35,179 bases of DNA from Myxococcota bacterium (GTDB lineage: Bacteria; Myxococcota_A; Polyangia; JAAYKL01), in NCBI GenBank assembly GCA_030065855.1, contig JASJCT010000094.1, positions 1 through 35,179 on the forward strand, given 5' to 3'. Below the pieces are notes generated by a model that was not told where the DNA came from, searched no databases, and saw nothing but the letters and a program-made list of their open reading frames with translations. The translations under genes and the position numbers were made by a program. Positions 16,426 to 23,817 of the stretch are shown piece after piece (positions within the stretch are counted from its first letter, which is position 1; every line of letters begins with the position of its first letter).

Positions 16426-17109
16426 TTATGGTTTTACATATCTATGGGTGTATTCATCTTGAATACAGGTTCCCTGGACCTGGTTTTTCCAGTCCATTGG
16501 CGCGCGTATCTCGGCGATGCTGGCCAAGCGGGCCTGCCTCTTTAGGCGTGCGATGATGTCCACCCATGCACACGGGGTTTCGGCATTGACCTCGCACCTG
16601 CCACCGCGCCGCGTGCCACCGCAGGGACCATTAAAAAGGCCTTTGGCACATCTGGTAATGGGGCAGGTGCCACCGGTGTAGGCCAATTGACAATCACCGC
16701 AGCTGCGACAGCGCTCCTCGTACCAGCCCACGTCCTTGTTGATGCCGAGAAATACCGTATTTATCGCTGGGAATACCGGCATATCTGGATAGCGCTCTGA
16801 TACGAGCTGTACGCCAGCGCCACACGCCATGGAGAGGAGGGCATCCCAATGGGCAACTTCGTCGTCTATTGGGGCGATAAAATCTTTTTCGCACTGCCGT
16901 TCAATCGTGTAGCTGCCAAGGGATTTTATACGGGCACTCGGGCCAGCACCGACGTGTTTTTTTAATCCAATATTGAGCGCTTCCACTTCCCGGGGGCCAG
17001 AGGCAAGGCAAACAGCCGTACACCCCCCGCAGCCGAGGGTGAGGACCCGCTGGTAGTCTGCGATCACTGCCGCGATCTCATCGAGTGGTTTTCGTTTTCC
17101 GACAATCAT
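16426..17109 (-). CDS. metV: MetV, Fe-S/zinc subunit of methylenetetrahydrofolate reductase
   Basis: 227 residues of the MTHFR C-terminal domain type. An N-terminal GCGGCTAVC motif is at about 31-39, and a Cys-rich C-terminal region reads CRSCGDCQLAYTGGTCPITRCAKGLFNGPCGGTRRGGRCEVN (about 134-175), which fits Fe-S or zinc binding. In acetogens this protein joins MetF and passes electrons to its flavin. The start shares ATGA with the cytochrome gene upstream, and metF follows directly. This makes a direct electron path cytochrome-MetV-MetF plausible, although the cytochrome is exported and would need the membrane partner in between. Confidence 0.9.
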   Translation of the reverse strand: MIVGKRKPLDEIAAVIADYQRVLTLGCGGCTAVCLASGPREVEALNIGLKKHVGAGPSARIKSLGSYTIERQCEKDFIAPIDDEVAHWDALLSMACGAGVQLVSERYPDMPVFPAINTVFLGINKDVGWYEERCRSCGDCQLAYTGGTCPITRCAKGLFNGPCGGTRRGGRCEVNAETPCAWVDIIARLKRQARLASIAEIRAPMDWKNQVQGTCIQDEYTHRYVKP

Positions 17110-17546
17110 TTCTTTTCCTCAGCACCCCTGCCATGGCGAGCGTGGCAAAGGCCGCAAAGACGCGGTCCAGAGGGCCTAACCACCCCCCCGCGAATAAGGC
17201 GCGCGTGACATCCGATGCACTGGAGATGGAACGCGTCCCGATGGGAGGTCTTGCTGCCTTTTGTTTCATTGTGGCAATAGGCGCATCTTATTTGTTCCGC
17301 CCGGTCTGGGGTAAGATCGCTTTCATCCACAGCATTTTGCCCGTCTTGATAGTCGTGGTGACAGTCAGTACAGGCAATGCCGCTATCAATGTGCCGGCCA
17401 TGGGGAAACCTCACTGGCGGTCGGGTTCTAGATCCGGGTGTCTCCTCAGTCGGCAAGGTCAGGTGGGCGCTTTGTCCGTAGAGGATAGGACAGAGCGCAG
17501 TCACCCATGCAAAGACCCAAAATACGATGTAACGGCCCAATGTCAT
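17106..17546 (-). CDS. Tetraheme cytochrome c3-type protein
   Basis: 146 residues with an N-terminal signal or anchor (YIVFWVFAWVTALCPILYG) and four CxxCH heme sites: CTDCH, CAYCH, CIGCH and CGLCH. FPHGRHIDSGIACTDCHH and FHLQCIGCH give the extra axial His residues typical of class III cytochromes c (c3/TmcA-like). It should sit in the periplasm and exchange electrons with the b-type membrane protein encoded upstream. It lies 3 bases after the Fe-S gene and overlaps metV, so it belongs to the metVF operon. Similar cytochromes in sulfate reducers serve the Tmc and Hmc complexes. Confidence 0.9.
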   Translation of the reverse strand: MTLGRYIVFWVFAWVTALCPILYGQSAHLTLPTEETPGSRTRPPVRFPHGRHIDSGIACTDCHHDYQDGQNAVDESDLTPDRAEQIRCAYCHNETKGSKTSHRDAFHLQCIGCHARLIRGGVVRPSGPRLCGLCHARHGRGAEEKK

Positions 17547-17549
17547 GCC

Positions 17550-17972
17550 CTATGCCCCCTCAGGTGGGCTCGGCCCGACCCCTCGGATGTCCAAATCGTA
17601 ACGTTCTACGATATTTTGAGTCCGCAAAATGGCCCGGGCCCAGGCGATCATGCTGGCAATATCGATGCCGAACGGGCAATAGCAACGCCGGCAGAGCACG
17701 CACTTGCCCCACACCAACTGTTTCATCTCAACCATTGCGGCCCGGGTTACCTTCCCCCTTTTTTTGAATAGCGTGCCCAGGGAATTGAGTGCTTTATAGG
17801 CGGGCGTATAAGTTGGATCTCTATGATTTTGATATAGAAAACAACTATCCGCACAAAGGCCGCAGGCAGCGCAGGCAGATAAAAATAGTTTCATCTGCTT
17901 TTTTTGGTCGAGCATTGCCCGGATGCTTGCTGCGTCGACCCGGGATGCCTCACCCTTCTTACCTACTACCAT
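17550..17972 (-). CDS. HdrC/TmcB-like protein with two [4Fe-4S] motifs
   Basis: 140 residues. It has two CxxCxxCxxxC-type motifs, CAACGLCADSC (about 34-44) and CVLCRRCYCPFGID (about 91-104), separated by a helical stretch (AYKALNSLGTLFKKRGKVTRAAM). This is the arrangement of HdrC and of the N-terminal part of TmcB/HmcF. The heterodisulfide-reductase-type CCG domains that follow in those larger proteins are missing; the protein ends soon after the second cluster. The second motif is a little irregular. It overlaps the membrane-protein gene by 7 bases. It probably carries electrons on the cytoplasmic side between the b-type protein and MetV. Confidence 0.88.
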   Translation of the reverse strand: MVVGKKGEASRVDAASIRAMLDQKKQMKLFLSACAACGLCADSCFLYQNHRDPTYTPAYKALNSLGTLFKKRGKVTRAAMVEMKQLVWGKCVLCRRCYCPFGIDIASMIAWARAILRTQNIVERYDLDIRGVGPSPPEGA

Positions 17973-18631
17973 TGGCGGCTCCCTGAGCCAAAGCTGTATT
18001 CGCTGCTGACAAAAAACCGGGCAAAGAAAAAGAAGATCATATGGCCCAGCTTGGTAACAGAAATGGCAATCAGCAGCACTTCTCCCGTTAGGATATGCAA
18101 GGTAATGGCTGCTTCATACGCGATCAGCTGGTGGTATGCGAGATATCCGGTTAAAAAAGGAGCGATCGTAATCATTAAATATAGGTAGTCGCGCGGCGCT
18201 GATAGGGATCGAACGTGGGGGATAACCATCCGTCGGGCCAACAGCATCGCCGCGGTTGCCAGGCATACGACTGTGAGTCCGTCCCCAACGGCATCGGACA
18301 CGCTCGGCAGGCTGACGCCCCATGATTCGAGAAATGAGACACTGTGCCCGACAACGATTAGAGGCGTGACGATAACGCAAAAATGAAAGACAAGAGATAC
18401 AACCGTTGTGACAGGAGCGGTAGCAAAGATCGAATTCGCTGCAAAACGCCCTAGCCGGTGAGCAAAGGTACGTTGCCTCACATGAGGGCGTTGGTGTTGA
18501 GAGGGCATTCCCAGGGACGGAAGCTGCCGGTGATGGGTGAGCCGTAAGAGAAGAAACACCCGGTAAGCAATGCCGATGACAAAGATACTGAAGGCAAGCC
18601 ACACCATCGGACCGCGGACAAAATCGTACAT
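17966..18631 (-). CDS. b-type cytochrome membrane subunit (NarI/TmcC/HmcE-like)
   Basis: 221 residues from the ATG at 18631. The N-terminus MYDFVRGPMVWLAFSIFVIG is the usual opening of the NarI/TmcC family, and GAGG lies 9 bases upstream. Five membrane segments can be seen: residues 8-29, the stretch around LVFHFCVIVTPLIVVGH, GLTVVCLATAAMLLA, YLYLMITIAPFLTGYLAYH and LHILTGEVLLIAISVTKLGHMIFFFF. The His residues in the second and last segments are likely heme b ligands. It should link a quinone or a periplasmic cytochrome to the Fe-S protein. It is the first gene of the operon. An upstream in-frame extension to 18778 lacks family similarity and was not used. Confidence 0.85.
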   Translation of the reverse strand: MYDFVRGPMVWLAFSIFVIGIAYRVFLLLRLTHHRQLPSLGMPSQHQRPHVRQRTFAHRLGRFAANSIFATAPVTTVVSLVFHFCVIVTPLIVVGHSVSFLESWGVSLPSVSDAVGDGLTVVCLATAAMLLARRMVIPHVRSLSAPRDYLYLMITIAPFLTGYLAYHQLIAYEAAITLHILTGEVLLIAISVTKLGHMIFFFFARFFVSSEYSFGSGSRQW

Positions 18632-18904
18632 CACCCAATCCTCGTGTCGCGCAGCAAAAAGATGAAAGCCGTGGCCGACGATGTTCTCGTCGGTGTGACC
18701 TCGCGACCATGGGGGAGCATACTGCCAAGGGGGGTGCCCCATCAAGTTGGAGCAAGCCGCGAAATCGGCTTGGCTCACATCTTAAATATCTGACACCATG
18801 GATTTTCACTCTAAGCAAAAAATATTGTTGATTAGTTTGTCTGGTTGACCTACTTGAAAATTAGCGCTTTACCTAAATTAATGAGAGATAAGGAGGCCAG
18901 GAAC
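18632..18904. other. Divergent region between the MetFV operon and the selenoprotein gene
   Basis: 273 bases. The AT-rich part at 18779-18880 should hold the promoters of both divergent units; TTGACC at 18845 is a weak candidate -35 on the plus strand. The strand of the MetFV operon stays open for 49 codons upstream of 18631, but no family similarity was recognised there. Confidence 0.35.
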
Positions 18905-19792
18905 ATGAAACAATGGAAAATGGTCATTAACCTTCTGCTGGTCGGAATGTTGATGACGCTTATTGGGGCGTGCAACGACGATAACTCAGATACCAATGTA
19001 GGAACGGATTCTGATTCAGACGGTGATTCAGATTCTGATTCAGACAGTGATTCGGATTCCGACTCGGACAGTGACGCTGATTCCGATTCGGACAGTGACG
19101 CTGATTCCGATTCGGACAGTGACGCTGATTCTGATTCAGATACCGACACGGACACAGACACGGATACCGATACCGACACGGACACAGACACGGATACCGA
19201 TACCGACACGGACACGGATACTGACACTGACACGGATACTGACACGGACACGGATACGGACACGGAAGAGTGTGGCGATTATCCCGAGGGACCGTACCTG
19301 TGGTGGAAGGACAATGTGGTCAGCGATGTCTCCTTTCCGGCAATATACGGTTCTGGCGGGGACGAGACTGAGCTCCGCATGTACGACGCGTACTGCAACC
19401 GAGAGGAGGTGAAGGCCCTTGTCTTTGTTGTTGGGGCAGAGAACTGAGGCGCCTGCCCTCAGCGGTTCGCTGAGCTAGCAGGTATCGAAAGCCAGATTCA
19501 AGACGAAAAAGGCGAGCTCGTGGGTGTGTACTGGAAAACCCTGAACGGGGATTTGCAGTCCGTTCAGGAGGTGAGCAGCACCCTGGACGGGCATGGCTGG
19601 CAGAGCAGCTGGCGTATCACAGACGATGCGGCGGCGACCCTATGGAATGCGGATGACGGCCAGGGGAACGAGAACTGGCTGTTCGACGCCATGCCCAATG
19701 TCTGGATCCTCGAAACAAAGACCATGAAGATCTTCAAGACCGACAAGCTAGACGGCCCCATCGACGTGCTCGAGGAGCTTCAGGCCCTCTGA
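18905..19792 (+). CDS. Selenocysteine-containing thioredoxin-like lipoprotein (UGA read as Sec181)
   Basis: One gene of 295 residues interrupted by an in-frame TGA at 19445-19447. AAGGAGG precedes the ATG at 18905. The order is a lipoprotein signal (LLVGMLMTLIGAC), an Asp-Ser then Asp-Thr linker (about residues 35-120), and a thioredoxin-like domain: ALVFVVGAEN-U-GACPQRFAELAGIESQI, LVGVYWKTLNGD, AMPNVWILETKTMKIF. The TGA takes the place of the first Cys of the CxxC redox motif (U-G-A-C), and the same frame continues as sensible thioredoxin-like sequence to a TGA stop at 19790. A SECIS-like hairpin follows the UGA. If correct it is an envelope-anchored thiol/selenol oxidoreductase. A simple nonsense mutation is the alternative, but the hairpin makes it unlikely. 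Confidence 0.88.
19007..19264 (+). repeat. Asp-Ser/Asp-Thr codon repeat in the selenoprotein gene
   Basis: 86 codons of almost pure Asp-Ser (first half, with some Asp-Ala) and Asp-Thr (second half), built from six-base units such as GATTCA and GACACG. It encodes an acidic flexible linker between the lipid anchor and the redox domain. Confidence 0.95.
19445..19482 (+). promoter_or_regulatory. UGA codon with bacterial SECIS hairpin
   Basis: The TGA (19445-19447) is followed after 10 bases by a 17-base hairpin at 19458-19474: CTCAGC pairs perfectly with GCTGAG around the loop GGTTC. A lower stem CCTGC (19452-19456) pairs with GCAGG (19478-19482), leaving a bulge C opposite CTA. GGU in the apical loop, a 17-base upper hairpin about 11 bases after UGA, and a bulged U are the features SelB recognises in the E. 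coli fdhF SECIS. Confidence 0.85.
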
Positions 19793-19848
19793 GACCGTCT
19801 TACACTAAATAGGGTTCCAGGGCATTTCCCAGCCAGCCCCTGAAGCTC
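19775..19848. repeat. Inverted repeat across the end of the selenoprotein gene
   Basis: GAGCTTCAGG (19775-19784) inside the last codons is perfectly complementary to CCTGAAGCTC (19839-19848), 54 bases later. GCCCT and AGGGC lie just inside and can pair in part. It could act as a transcript-end structure. There is no T-tract, so terminator function is uncertain. Confidence 0.4.
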
Positions 19849-19916
19849 TTTATCAAGCTCTCCACTATCGCAAAGGCAATTGCAGCAGCGAGATAATGCC
19901 GTTAAGTGGCACCTGC

Positions 19917-20840
19917 TTACGATCGCTCGATAAACGCTCTCAAATCAGGGGGAAGGGGAGCTATTAGCGTCAGTGGTTTCCCGGTGATGGGGTGGTTCAG
20001 TCGGATCTCAGCAGCGTGCAGGAACAGCCGATCAAGGCCGGGCTGAGGTGATGCATTGCCATATTGTGTATCTCCGACAATCGGAAAGCCCTGGCTCGCG
20101 AGGTGAGCCCGGATTTGGTGCCGCTGCCCCTTATAAATGATCGCTTCCACGAGCATCCAAGGGCCGCAACTCTGACACGGGCGGATTTCAGTGACTGCTG
20201 GGACGCCGCTTTTGTTCGGCCGAACCAGGCGTCTGTGGGGACCAGCCGGGGCCAGCTTTGTATCGATAATCCTGGGAATGGGCCGACCAGTATCGGCGAT
20301 CAGCGCCAGGTACCGCTTCTCAATGGCCCCACTGCGCTGGGCATTCACGAGGCCCGTATATGCGGCTTGGGTTCGCGCGGCCAATACCAGGCCTGATGTC
20401 TCCAGATCCAGCCGTTGAATGAGACCGCCGTCGCCAGGGGTCTTGCCCAGATGGGCGCATTCAGGGAAACGGGAAACGATCCCACAGGCAAGGGCATTGG
20501 TTTCCCCTGGGCTGAGGGGTGTCGATGGAATACCGCTCTGCTTGTCAATGGCCAGCATATGAGGGTCTACGTAAATCACGTCGAGGGCCAGGTCTGGATT
20601 GGGTGCCGGGGCCCAGTTGGGAGGCGTCGGAGGTATCCAGATGGCGACTTCATCGCCAGGGTTGAGGGGGGTGCCTTTGGGGGGCACTTTTCCATTGACC
20701 GTCACATCGCCGCTGATGATGAGGGCTTGTGCCTGCCGCCTAGAAAGCTCGGATATCTGCCGTGAAATCCATACATCCAGGCGGTGCCCGTTTTCGACAT
20801 TCTCTGTTTTGAGCACGCGCCACGGAGATCGATCCTTCAT
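19917..20840 (-). CDS. RluA-family 23S/tRNA pseudouridine synthase
   Basis: 307 residues from the ATG at 20840; a TTG 12 codons upstream (20876) is an alternative. The N-terminus (ENGHRLDVWISRQISELSRRQAQALIISGDVTVNGK) is an S4 RNA-binding domain. The catalytic motif QRLDLETSGLVLAARTQAA (about 148-166) holds the conserved Asp, followed by EKRYLALIAD, KGQRHQIRAHLASQGFPIVGDTQYG and LFLHAAEIRLNHPITGK. The enzyme isomerises uridine to pseudouridine in rRNA or tRNA; which site (RluC, RluD or other) cannot be told. It is convergent with the selenoprotein gene. Confidence 0.9.
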   Translation of the reverse strand: MKDRSPWRVLKTENVENGHRLDVWISRQISELSRRQAQALIISGDVTVNGKVPPKGTPLNPGDEVAIWIPPTPPNWAPAPNPDLALDVIYVDPHMLAIDKQSGIPSTPLSPGETNALACGIVSRFPECAHLGKTPGDGGLIQRLDLETSGLVLAARTQAAYTGLVNAQRSGAIEKRYLALIADTGRPIPRIIDTKLAPAGPHRRLVRPNKSGVPAVTEIRPCQSCGPWMLVEAIIYKGQRHQIRAHLASQGFPIVGDTQYGNASPQPGLDRLFLHAAEIRLNHPITGKPLTLIAPLPPDLRAFIERS

Positions 20841-20948
20841 TTGGGCCAGGGTGTCGCGCCTCAGATCAGGCGTCAAGGTGATTAAAGCGGTTTGAGTGCT
20901 TTTTTTTCAGGGGCCACATCCCATGATACAATTTTATGATTAGGGCCT

Positions 20949-20969
20949 GTCCCCAAATAGGGACTTTTT
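20949..20969 (+). terminator. Hairpin with T-run (plus strand)
   Basis: GTCCC and GGGAC around a 6-base loop, followed by TTTTT. The shape is that of a rho-independent terminator, but no plus-strand gene ends nearby, so it may be part of a repeat element instead. Confidence 0.4.
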
Positions 20970-20977
20970 GATCAAAA

Positions 20978-21060
20978 TGTAGCTGCGGGGTTTATCCCCG
21001 CAGATGGAAAGGCTTAGAATTACATAGATTTTCACCGCGGGGACAAACCCCACGGCTACA
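20978..21060. repeat. Intergenic inverted-repeat element
   Basis: Two 24-base arms (20978-21001 and 21037-21060) are near-perfect inverted copies with three mismatches: TGTAGCTGCGGGG... and ...CCCCACGGCTACA. Each arm is itself partly palindromic (CGGGGTTTATCCCCG). The 35-base centre is AT-rich. The layout fits a REP/BIME- or MITE-like mobile repeat between genes. Confidence 0.7.
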
Positions 21061-21150
21061 AAATAAGGTTTAAAACAGGTATGTCGGGACGGGCACCAGT
21101 TTAGAGTGAGGCAAGGTAAGCGGAAGTTGCCCGAGGAGGAGGCGGCCGGC

Positions 21151-22593
21151 ATGGCCAATACATTCACACACCAGCTGGCACTGCACCTCAGGGCAGGGTA
21201 CCCCCTTATTTTTGTTATCTCCAAAGAAGAAGCACGGGCCAGAGCGCTCATTGCAGCGGCAACTGAACAGGCCAAAGAGACCGCCATTTACCCCCGCACA
21301 CCTGGCAGCACGCCAAAACTAGAAGACCTCTTGGGGAAAAAGGAATGCGACCAGGCCGTGGTTGTACTAGACGATGTGCATAGGCGGCTGGATGATCCAG
21401 ATGTCTTGCGACTGCTCAGCGACCTTGGAGATCTGGCGTCATTCGGCCCCCGTGCGGTCGTGATCCTGGCACCCTATGTGGATTTGCCTGTCGAGCTCTC
21501 CAGTATTGCCGCAATCATCGATCTGCCCCTGCCATCGCCAATGGAGATAGCATCCATCCTCAATGCACTGTGTAGTGAACACGGGGTGATATATGCAGAG
21601 GCTGATATCAAAAAGCTGGTCCGCGCGGCCCAGGGAATGACCCAAGCAGAGGCGACCCGGGCGTTTCACAAAGCCATTGTCGAAGCTGAGGAAGATGCGG
21701 ATCGATCCCTCGCTTCAGTGCTCTGGGATAAACAGCGATCCCTCTGGGGCAGTCGTGTGTTGCAGAGCATCGACATCCCACCGGATCTCGAAGACGTGGG
21801 CGGACTGGACCGGCTAAAGGACTGGCTCCAATCCAGAAAAGAAGCCTTTGGTGAGGCAGCCAGGGCCTATGGCTTGCCCGCTCCAAGGGGCCTGCTCTTA
21901 ATGGGGGTTCAGGGGTGTGGCAAATCCCTCACAGCCAAGGCGATTTCAAAATACTGGCATTTGCCCCTGGTTCGCCTGGATATTTCAGCCGTGTTCGGCA
22001 CGGATCATCCAGAGGCCGCCCTGAGCGGGGCCCTGCGCATCTCCGAAGCCATGGCCCCGGTGGTACTGTGGATAGATGAGATCGAAAAGGGGTTTGAGCG
22101 GGGCAAGGGAGGTCATGCCCCGCGACTGCTGGGCGGCATGGTGACTTGGCTTCAGGAAAAAGATAGCGAAGTCTTTGTCGTGGCGACCGCCAATCAGGTC
22201 CTCGACCTACCGCCAGAGCTACCGCGCAAGGGGCGCTTTGACGAAGTTTTCTTTGTGGACTTGCCGAATTTTAACGAGCGGTGCGACATTCTGAGGCTGC
22301 ACCTGCAACAGCGGGGTCGCGATCCACAGCAATACGCGATCGAGGCACTGGCCAAAACAGCGGACAAATACACCGGCAGTGAGCTCGAACAGATCATCGT
22401 TTCAGCCATGTATGCCGCGTTCTCTCGCAAAGACGAGCTTTCTGACAGGGATTTACACCGGGCCTTAAAGGAGACCGTGCCGCTTTACGACACCTTCGAA
22501 GAGGAGATTAAAGCCCTCCGGGAATGGGCCCGAAGACGCGCGCGCCCTGCATCCACGGATCGCAGAAAAATCGATCTGTTTTCCAAAAAATAA
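21151..22593 (+). CDS. AAA+ ATPase, Ycf46-like
   Basis: 480 residues. The ATG at 21151 has GGAGGAGG upstream and gives the family N-terminus (FTHQLALHLRAGYPLIFVISKEEARA). The first 240 residues include a P-loop-less NTPase-like half (VVVLDDVHRRLDD) as in chloroplast Ycf46 homologues. The second half is a complete AAA+ module: DVGGLDRLKDWLQ, Walker A GVQGCGKS (about 254), Walker B VVLWIDEIEKGF (about 305), sensor-like VVATANQV, arginine-finger region PRKGRFDEVFFVDLP, and sensor 2 TGSELEQIIVSAM. Its role is not known; Ycf46 has been linked to carbon metabolism regulation in cyanobacteria. The C-terminus (RRRARPASTDRRK) is basic. Confidence 0.88.
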   Translation: MANTFTHQLALHLRAGYPLIFVISKEEARARALIAAATEQAKETAIYPRTPGSTPKLEDLLGKKECDQAVVVLDDVHRRLDDPDVLRLLSDLGDLASFGPRAVVILAPYVDLPVELSSIAAIIDLPLPSPMEIASILNALCSEHGVIYAEADIKKLVRAAQGMTQAEATRAFHKAIVEAEEDADRSLASVLWDKQRSLWGSRVLQSIDIPPDLEDVGGLDRLKDWLQSRKEAFGEAARAYGLPAPRGLLLMGVQGCGKSLTAKAISKYWHLPLVRLDISAVFGTDHPEAALSGALRISEAMAPVVLWIDEIEKGFERGKGGHAPRLLGGMVTWLQEKDSEVFVVATANQVLDLPPELPRKGRFDEVFFVDLPNFNERCDILRLHLQQRGRDPQQYAIEALAKTADKYTGSELEQIIVSAMYAAFSRKDELSDRDLHRALKETVPLYDTFEEEIKALREWARRRARPASTDRRKIDLFSKK

Positions 22594-22599
22594 AGACGC

Positions 22600-23148
22600 C
22601 TATTGCACGAGTAATATCGCATAACGATTCATGACTGCCTGGTAATCGTCCAGCACCTCGATGGGTAGGCCGGCCTCTCGAACCGTGGCAAAGACATCGA
22701 TACCCAAGCCTTCTGGGGACGGGCGACTGCGCAGGGGATGGTTGCACGCGGCCGGATCGACCGCGCATTCTTTGCACGCATTGCAGGGATCGACGAACAG
22801 GACAAACGCCTTATAGTGCCCGGCGAGAAACACGGCCCGTTCCACTGTGATGAGCGCTTTGTTGATCCCGCGGGTCCATTCATGCCTTTCCTCAGGGTCT
22901 GTGAGGGCGCGGGAGAAGTGAAAGAGCACGGCAGTGTCGTATTCGGTCACAAACGTGCGACACTCTGAAACTGGCGGTGTGTTCGGGGGGCAGACCACGC
23001 ATTTTCCATAGCTCGGGCATCCGTAAATGCATTTCATTCGAACCCACTGTCCAAAGACAATGCTGTCGGTCGACATGAACCGATACACACCCAAGTGGTG
23101 ATCGTCGAAAATTTTTCTAAGATTGGCCTGGATATTGTCGTCTATCAT
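22600..23148 (-). CDS. DUF2284 metal-binding protein
   Basis: 182 residues. The Cys patterns CIYGCPSYGKCVVCPPNTP (about 40-58) and CNACKECAVDPAACNHP (about 122-138), followed by RPSPEGLGIDVFATVREAGLPIEV, match the DUF2284 family of predicted Fe-S or metal-binding proteins common in anaerobes. The function is unknown; the first pattern resembles that of proteins carrying a [4Fe-4S] cluster. It is convergent with the AAA+ gene, 6 bases apart, and stands alone on its strand. Confidence 0.85.
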   Translation of the reverse strand: MIDDNIQANLRKIFDDHHLGVYRFMSTDSIVFGQWVRMKCIYGCPSYGKCVVCPPNTPPVSECRTFVTEYDTAVLFHFSRALTDPEERHEWTRGINKALITVERAVFLAGHYKAFVLFVDPCNACKECAVDPAACNHPLRSRPSPEGLGIDVFATVREAGLPIEVLDDYQAVMNRYAILLVQ

Positions 23149-23238
23149 GGGTTCCTTTTTTCTCGCATATGCGACTTCAGGTCGTTATCTTATGGTCTCA
23201 CCTATAGCGCGCAAGATCAATCCCAACGTTAATTGATC

Positions 23239-23817
23239 TTAGACATGGTTCAGCGAAAAGAACTCCCGGGCATTATCGCCCATGACTTTCTTCAGGTCGG
23301 CCTCTGGCAGGCCGAGGTTACCGATCTTTTTGATCTCCCGGTCCCAGGCATAGGGGATGTTGGGAAAGTCAGAACCGTAGAAGATCCGGTCGATCCGCAT
23401 ATTTTTAATCGACGGAACCTTCAGGCCGGGAAAATAGTCTGCGACCACCATGGCTGTATCGAGCCAGAGATTGTCGTACTTTTCGATCAAACGGGTGTAA
23501 TCGTCAAATTCGTCCACACCGAGGTGGGGCACACAGATCTTTAACTCGGGATGGGTTTTGACCACCTGTTCGAGCTTTTCGGCGCTGCAAAGCTCGTAGG
23601 GATCGCATTTGTAGGAAGGGCTCTTGGGCTCCCGGCTGACGTGCATCACCAGTGGTTGATCGTGCTCCGCGCAGGTCTTGTAGACCACCTCCATCGCTTC
23701 GCTATTCATGTCGAAACACTGAACATGGCAGTGCAACTTGATGCCCGAAAGTCCACGGCCAAAGGCGCGTTCGATCACCACCTTGGCATTATCTTCCCCA
23801 GGGAACACGGTACCCAT
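23239..23817 (-). pseudogene. 5'-truncated amidohydrolase (amidohydrolase-2 family)
   Basis: 192 residues that read as the C-terminal two thirds of an amidohydrolase: FPGEDNAKVVIERAFGRGLSGIKLHCHVQ, QPLVMHVSREPKSP, LKICVPHLGVDEFDDYTRLIEKYDNLWLDTA, IDRIFYGSDFPNIPYAWDRE and ADLKKVMGDNAREFFSL. The first third, with the HxH metal ligands, is missing: five codons upstream of the ATG the frame meets a TAA, and the metallophosphoesterase gene runs over the start. The second-half metal residues (KLHCH, MH, HLG, GSD) are still there, but without HxH the enzyme is probably dead. A deletion joining two genes is the likely cause. Confidence 0.72.

Noticed and set aside
18200..18225. tRNA-like TTCGA-type stretch (gatcgaacgtggg)
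   Set aside because: It lies inside the membrane-protein gene and no cloverleaf can be drawn around it.
18114..18818. 234-codon minus-strand frame overlapping the cytochrome b gene
   Set aside because: It is rich in Arg, Cys and Ser with no membrane pattern; the other frame encodes the five-helix protein.
19520..19792. Separate small gene starting with GTG
   Set aside because: It has no ribosome site, and its frame continues upstream without a stop to the TGA at 19445. It is the C-terminal part of the selenoprotein.
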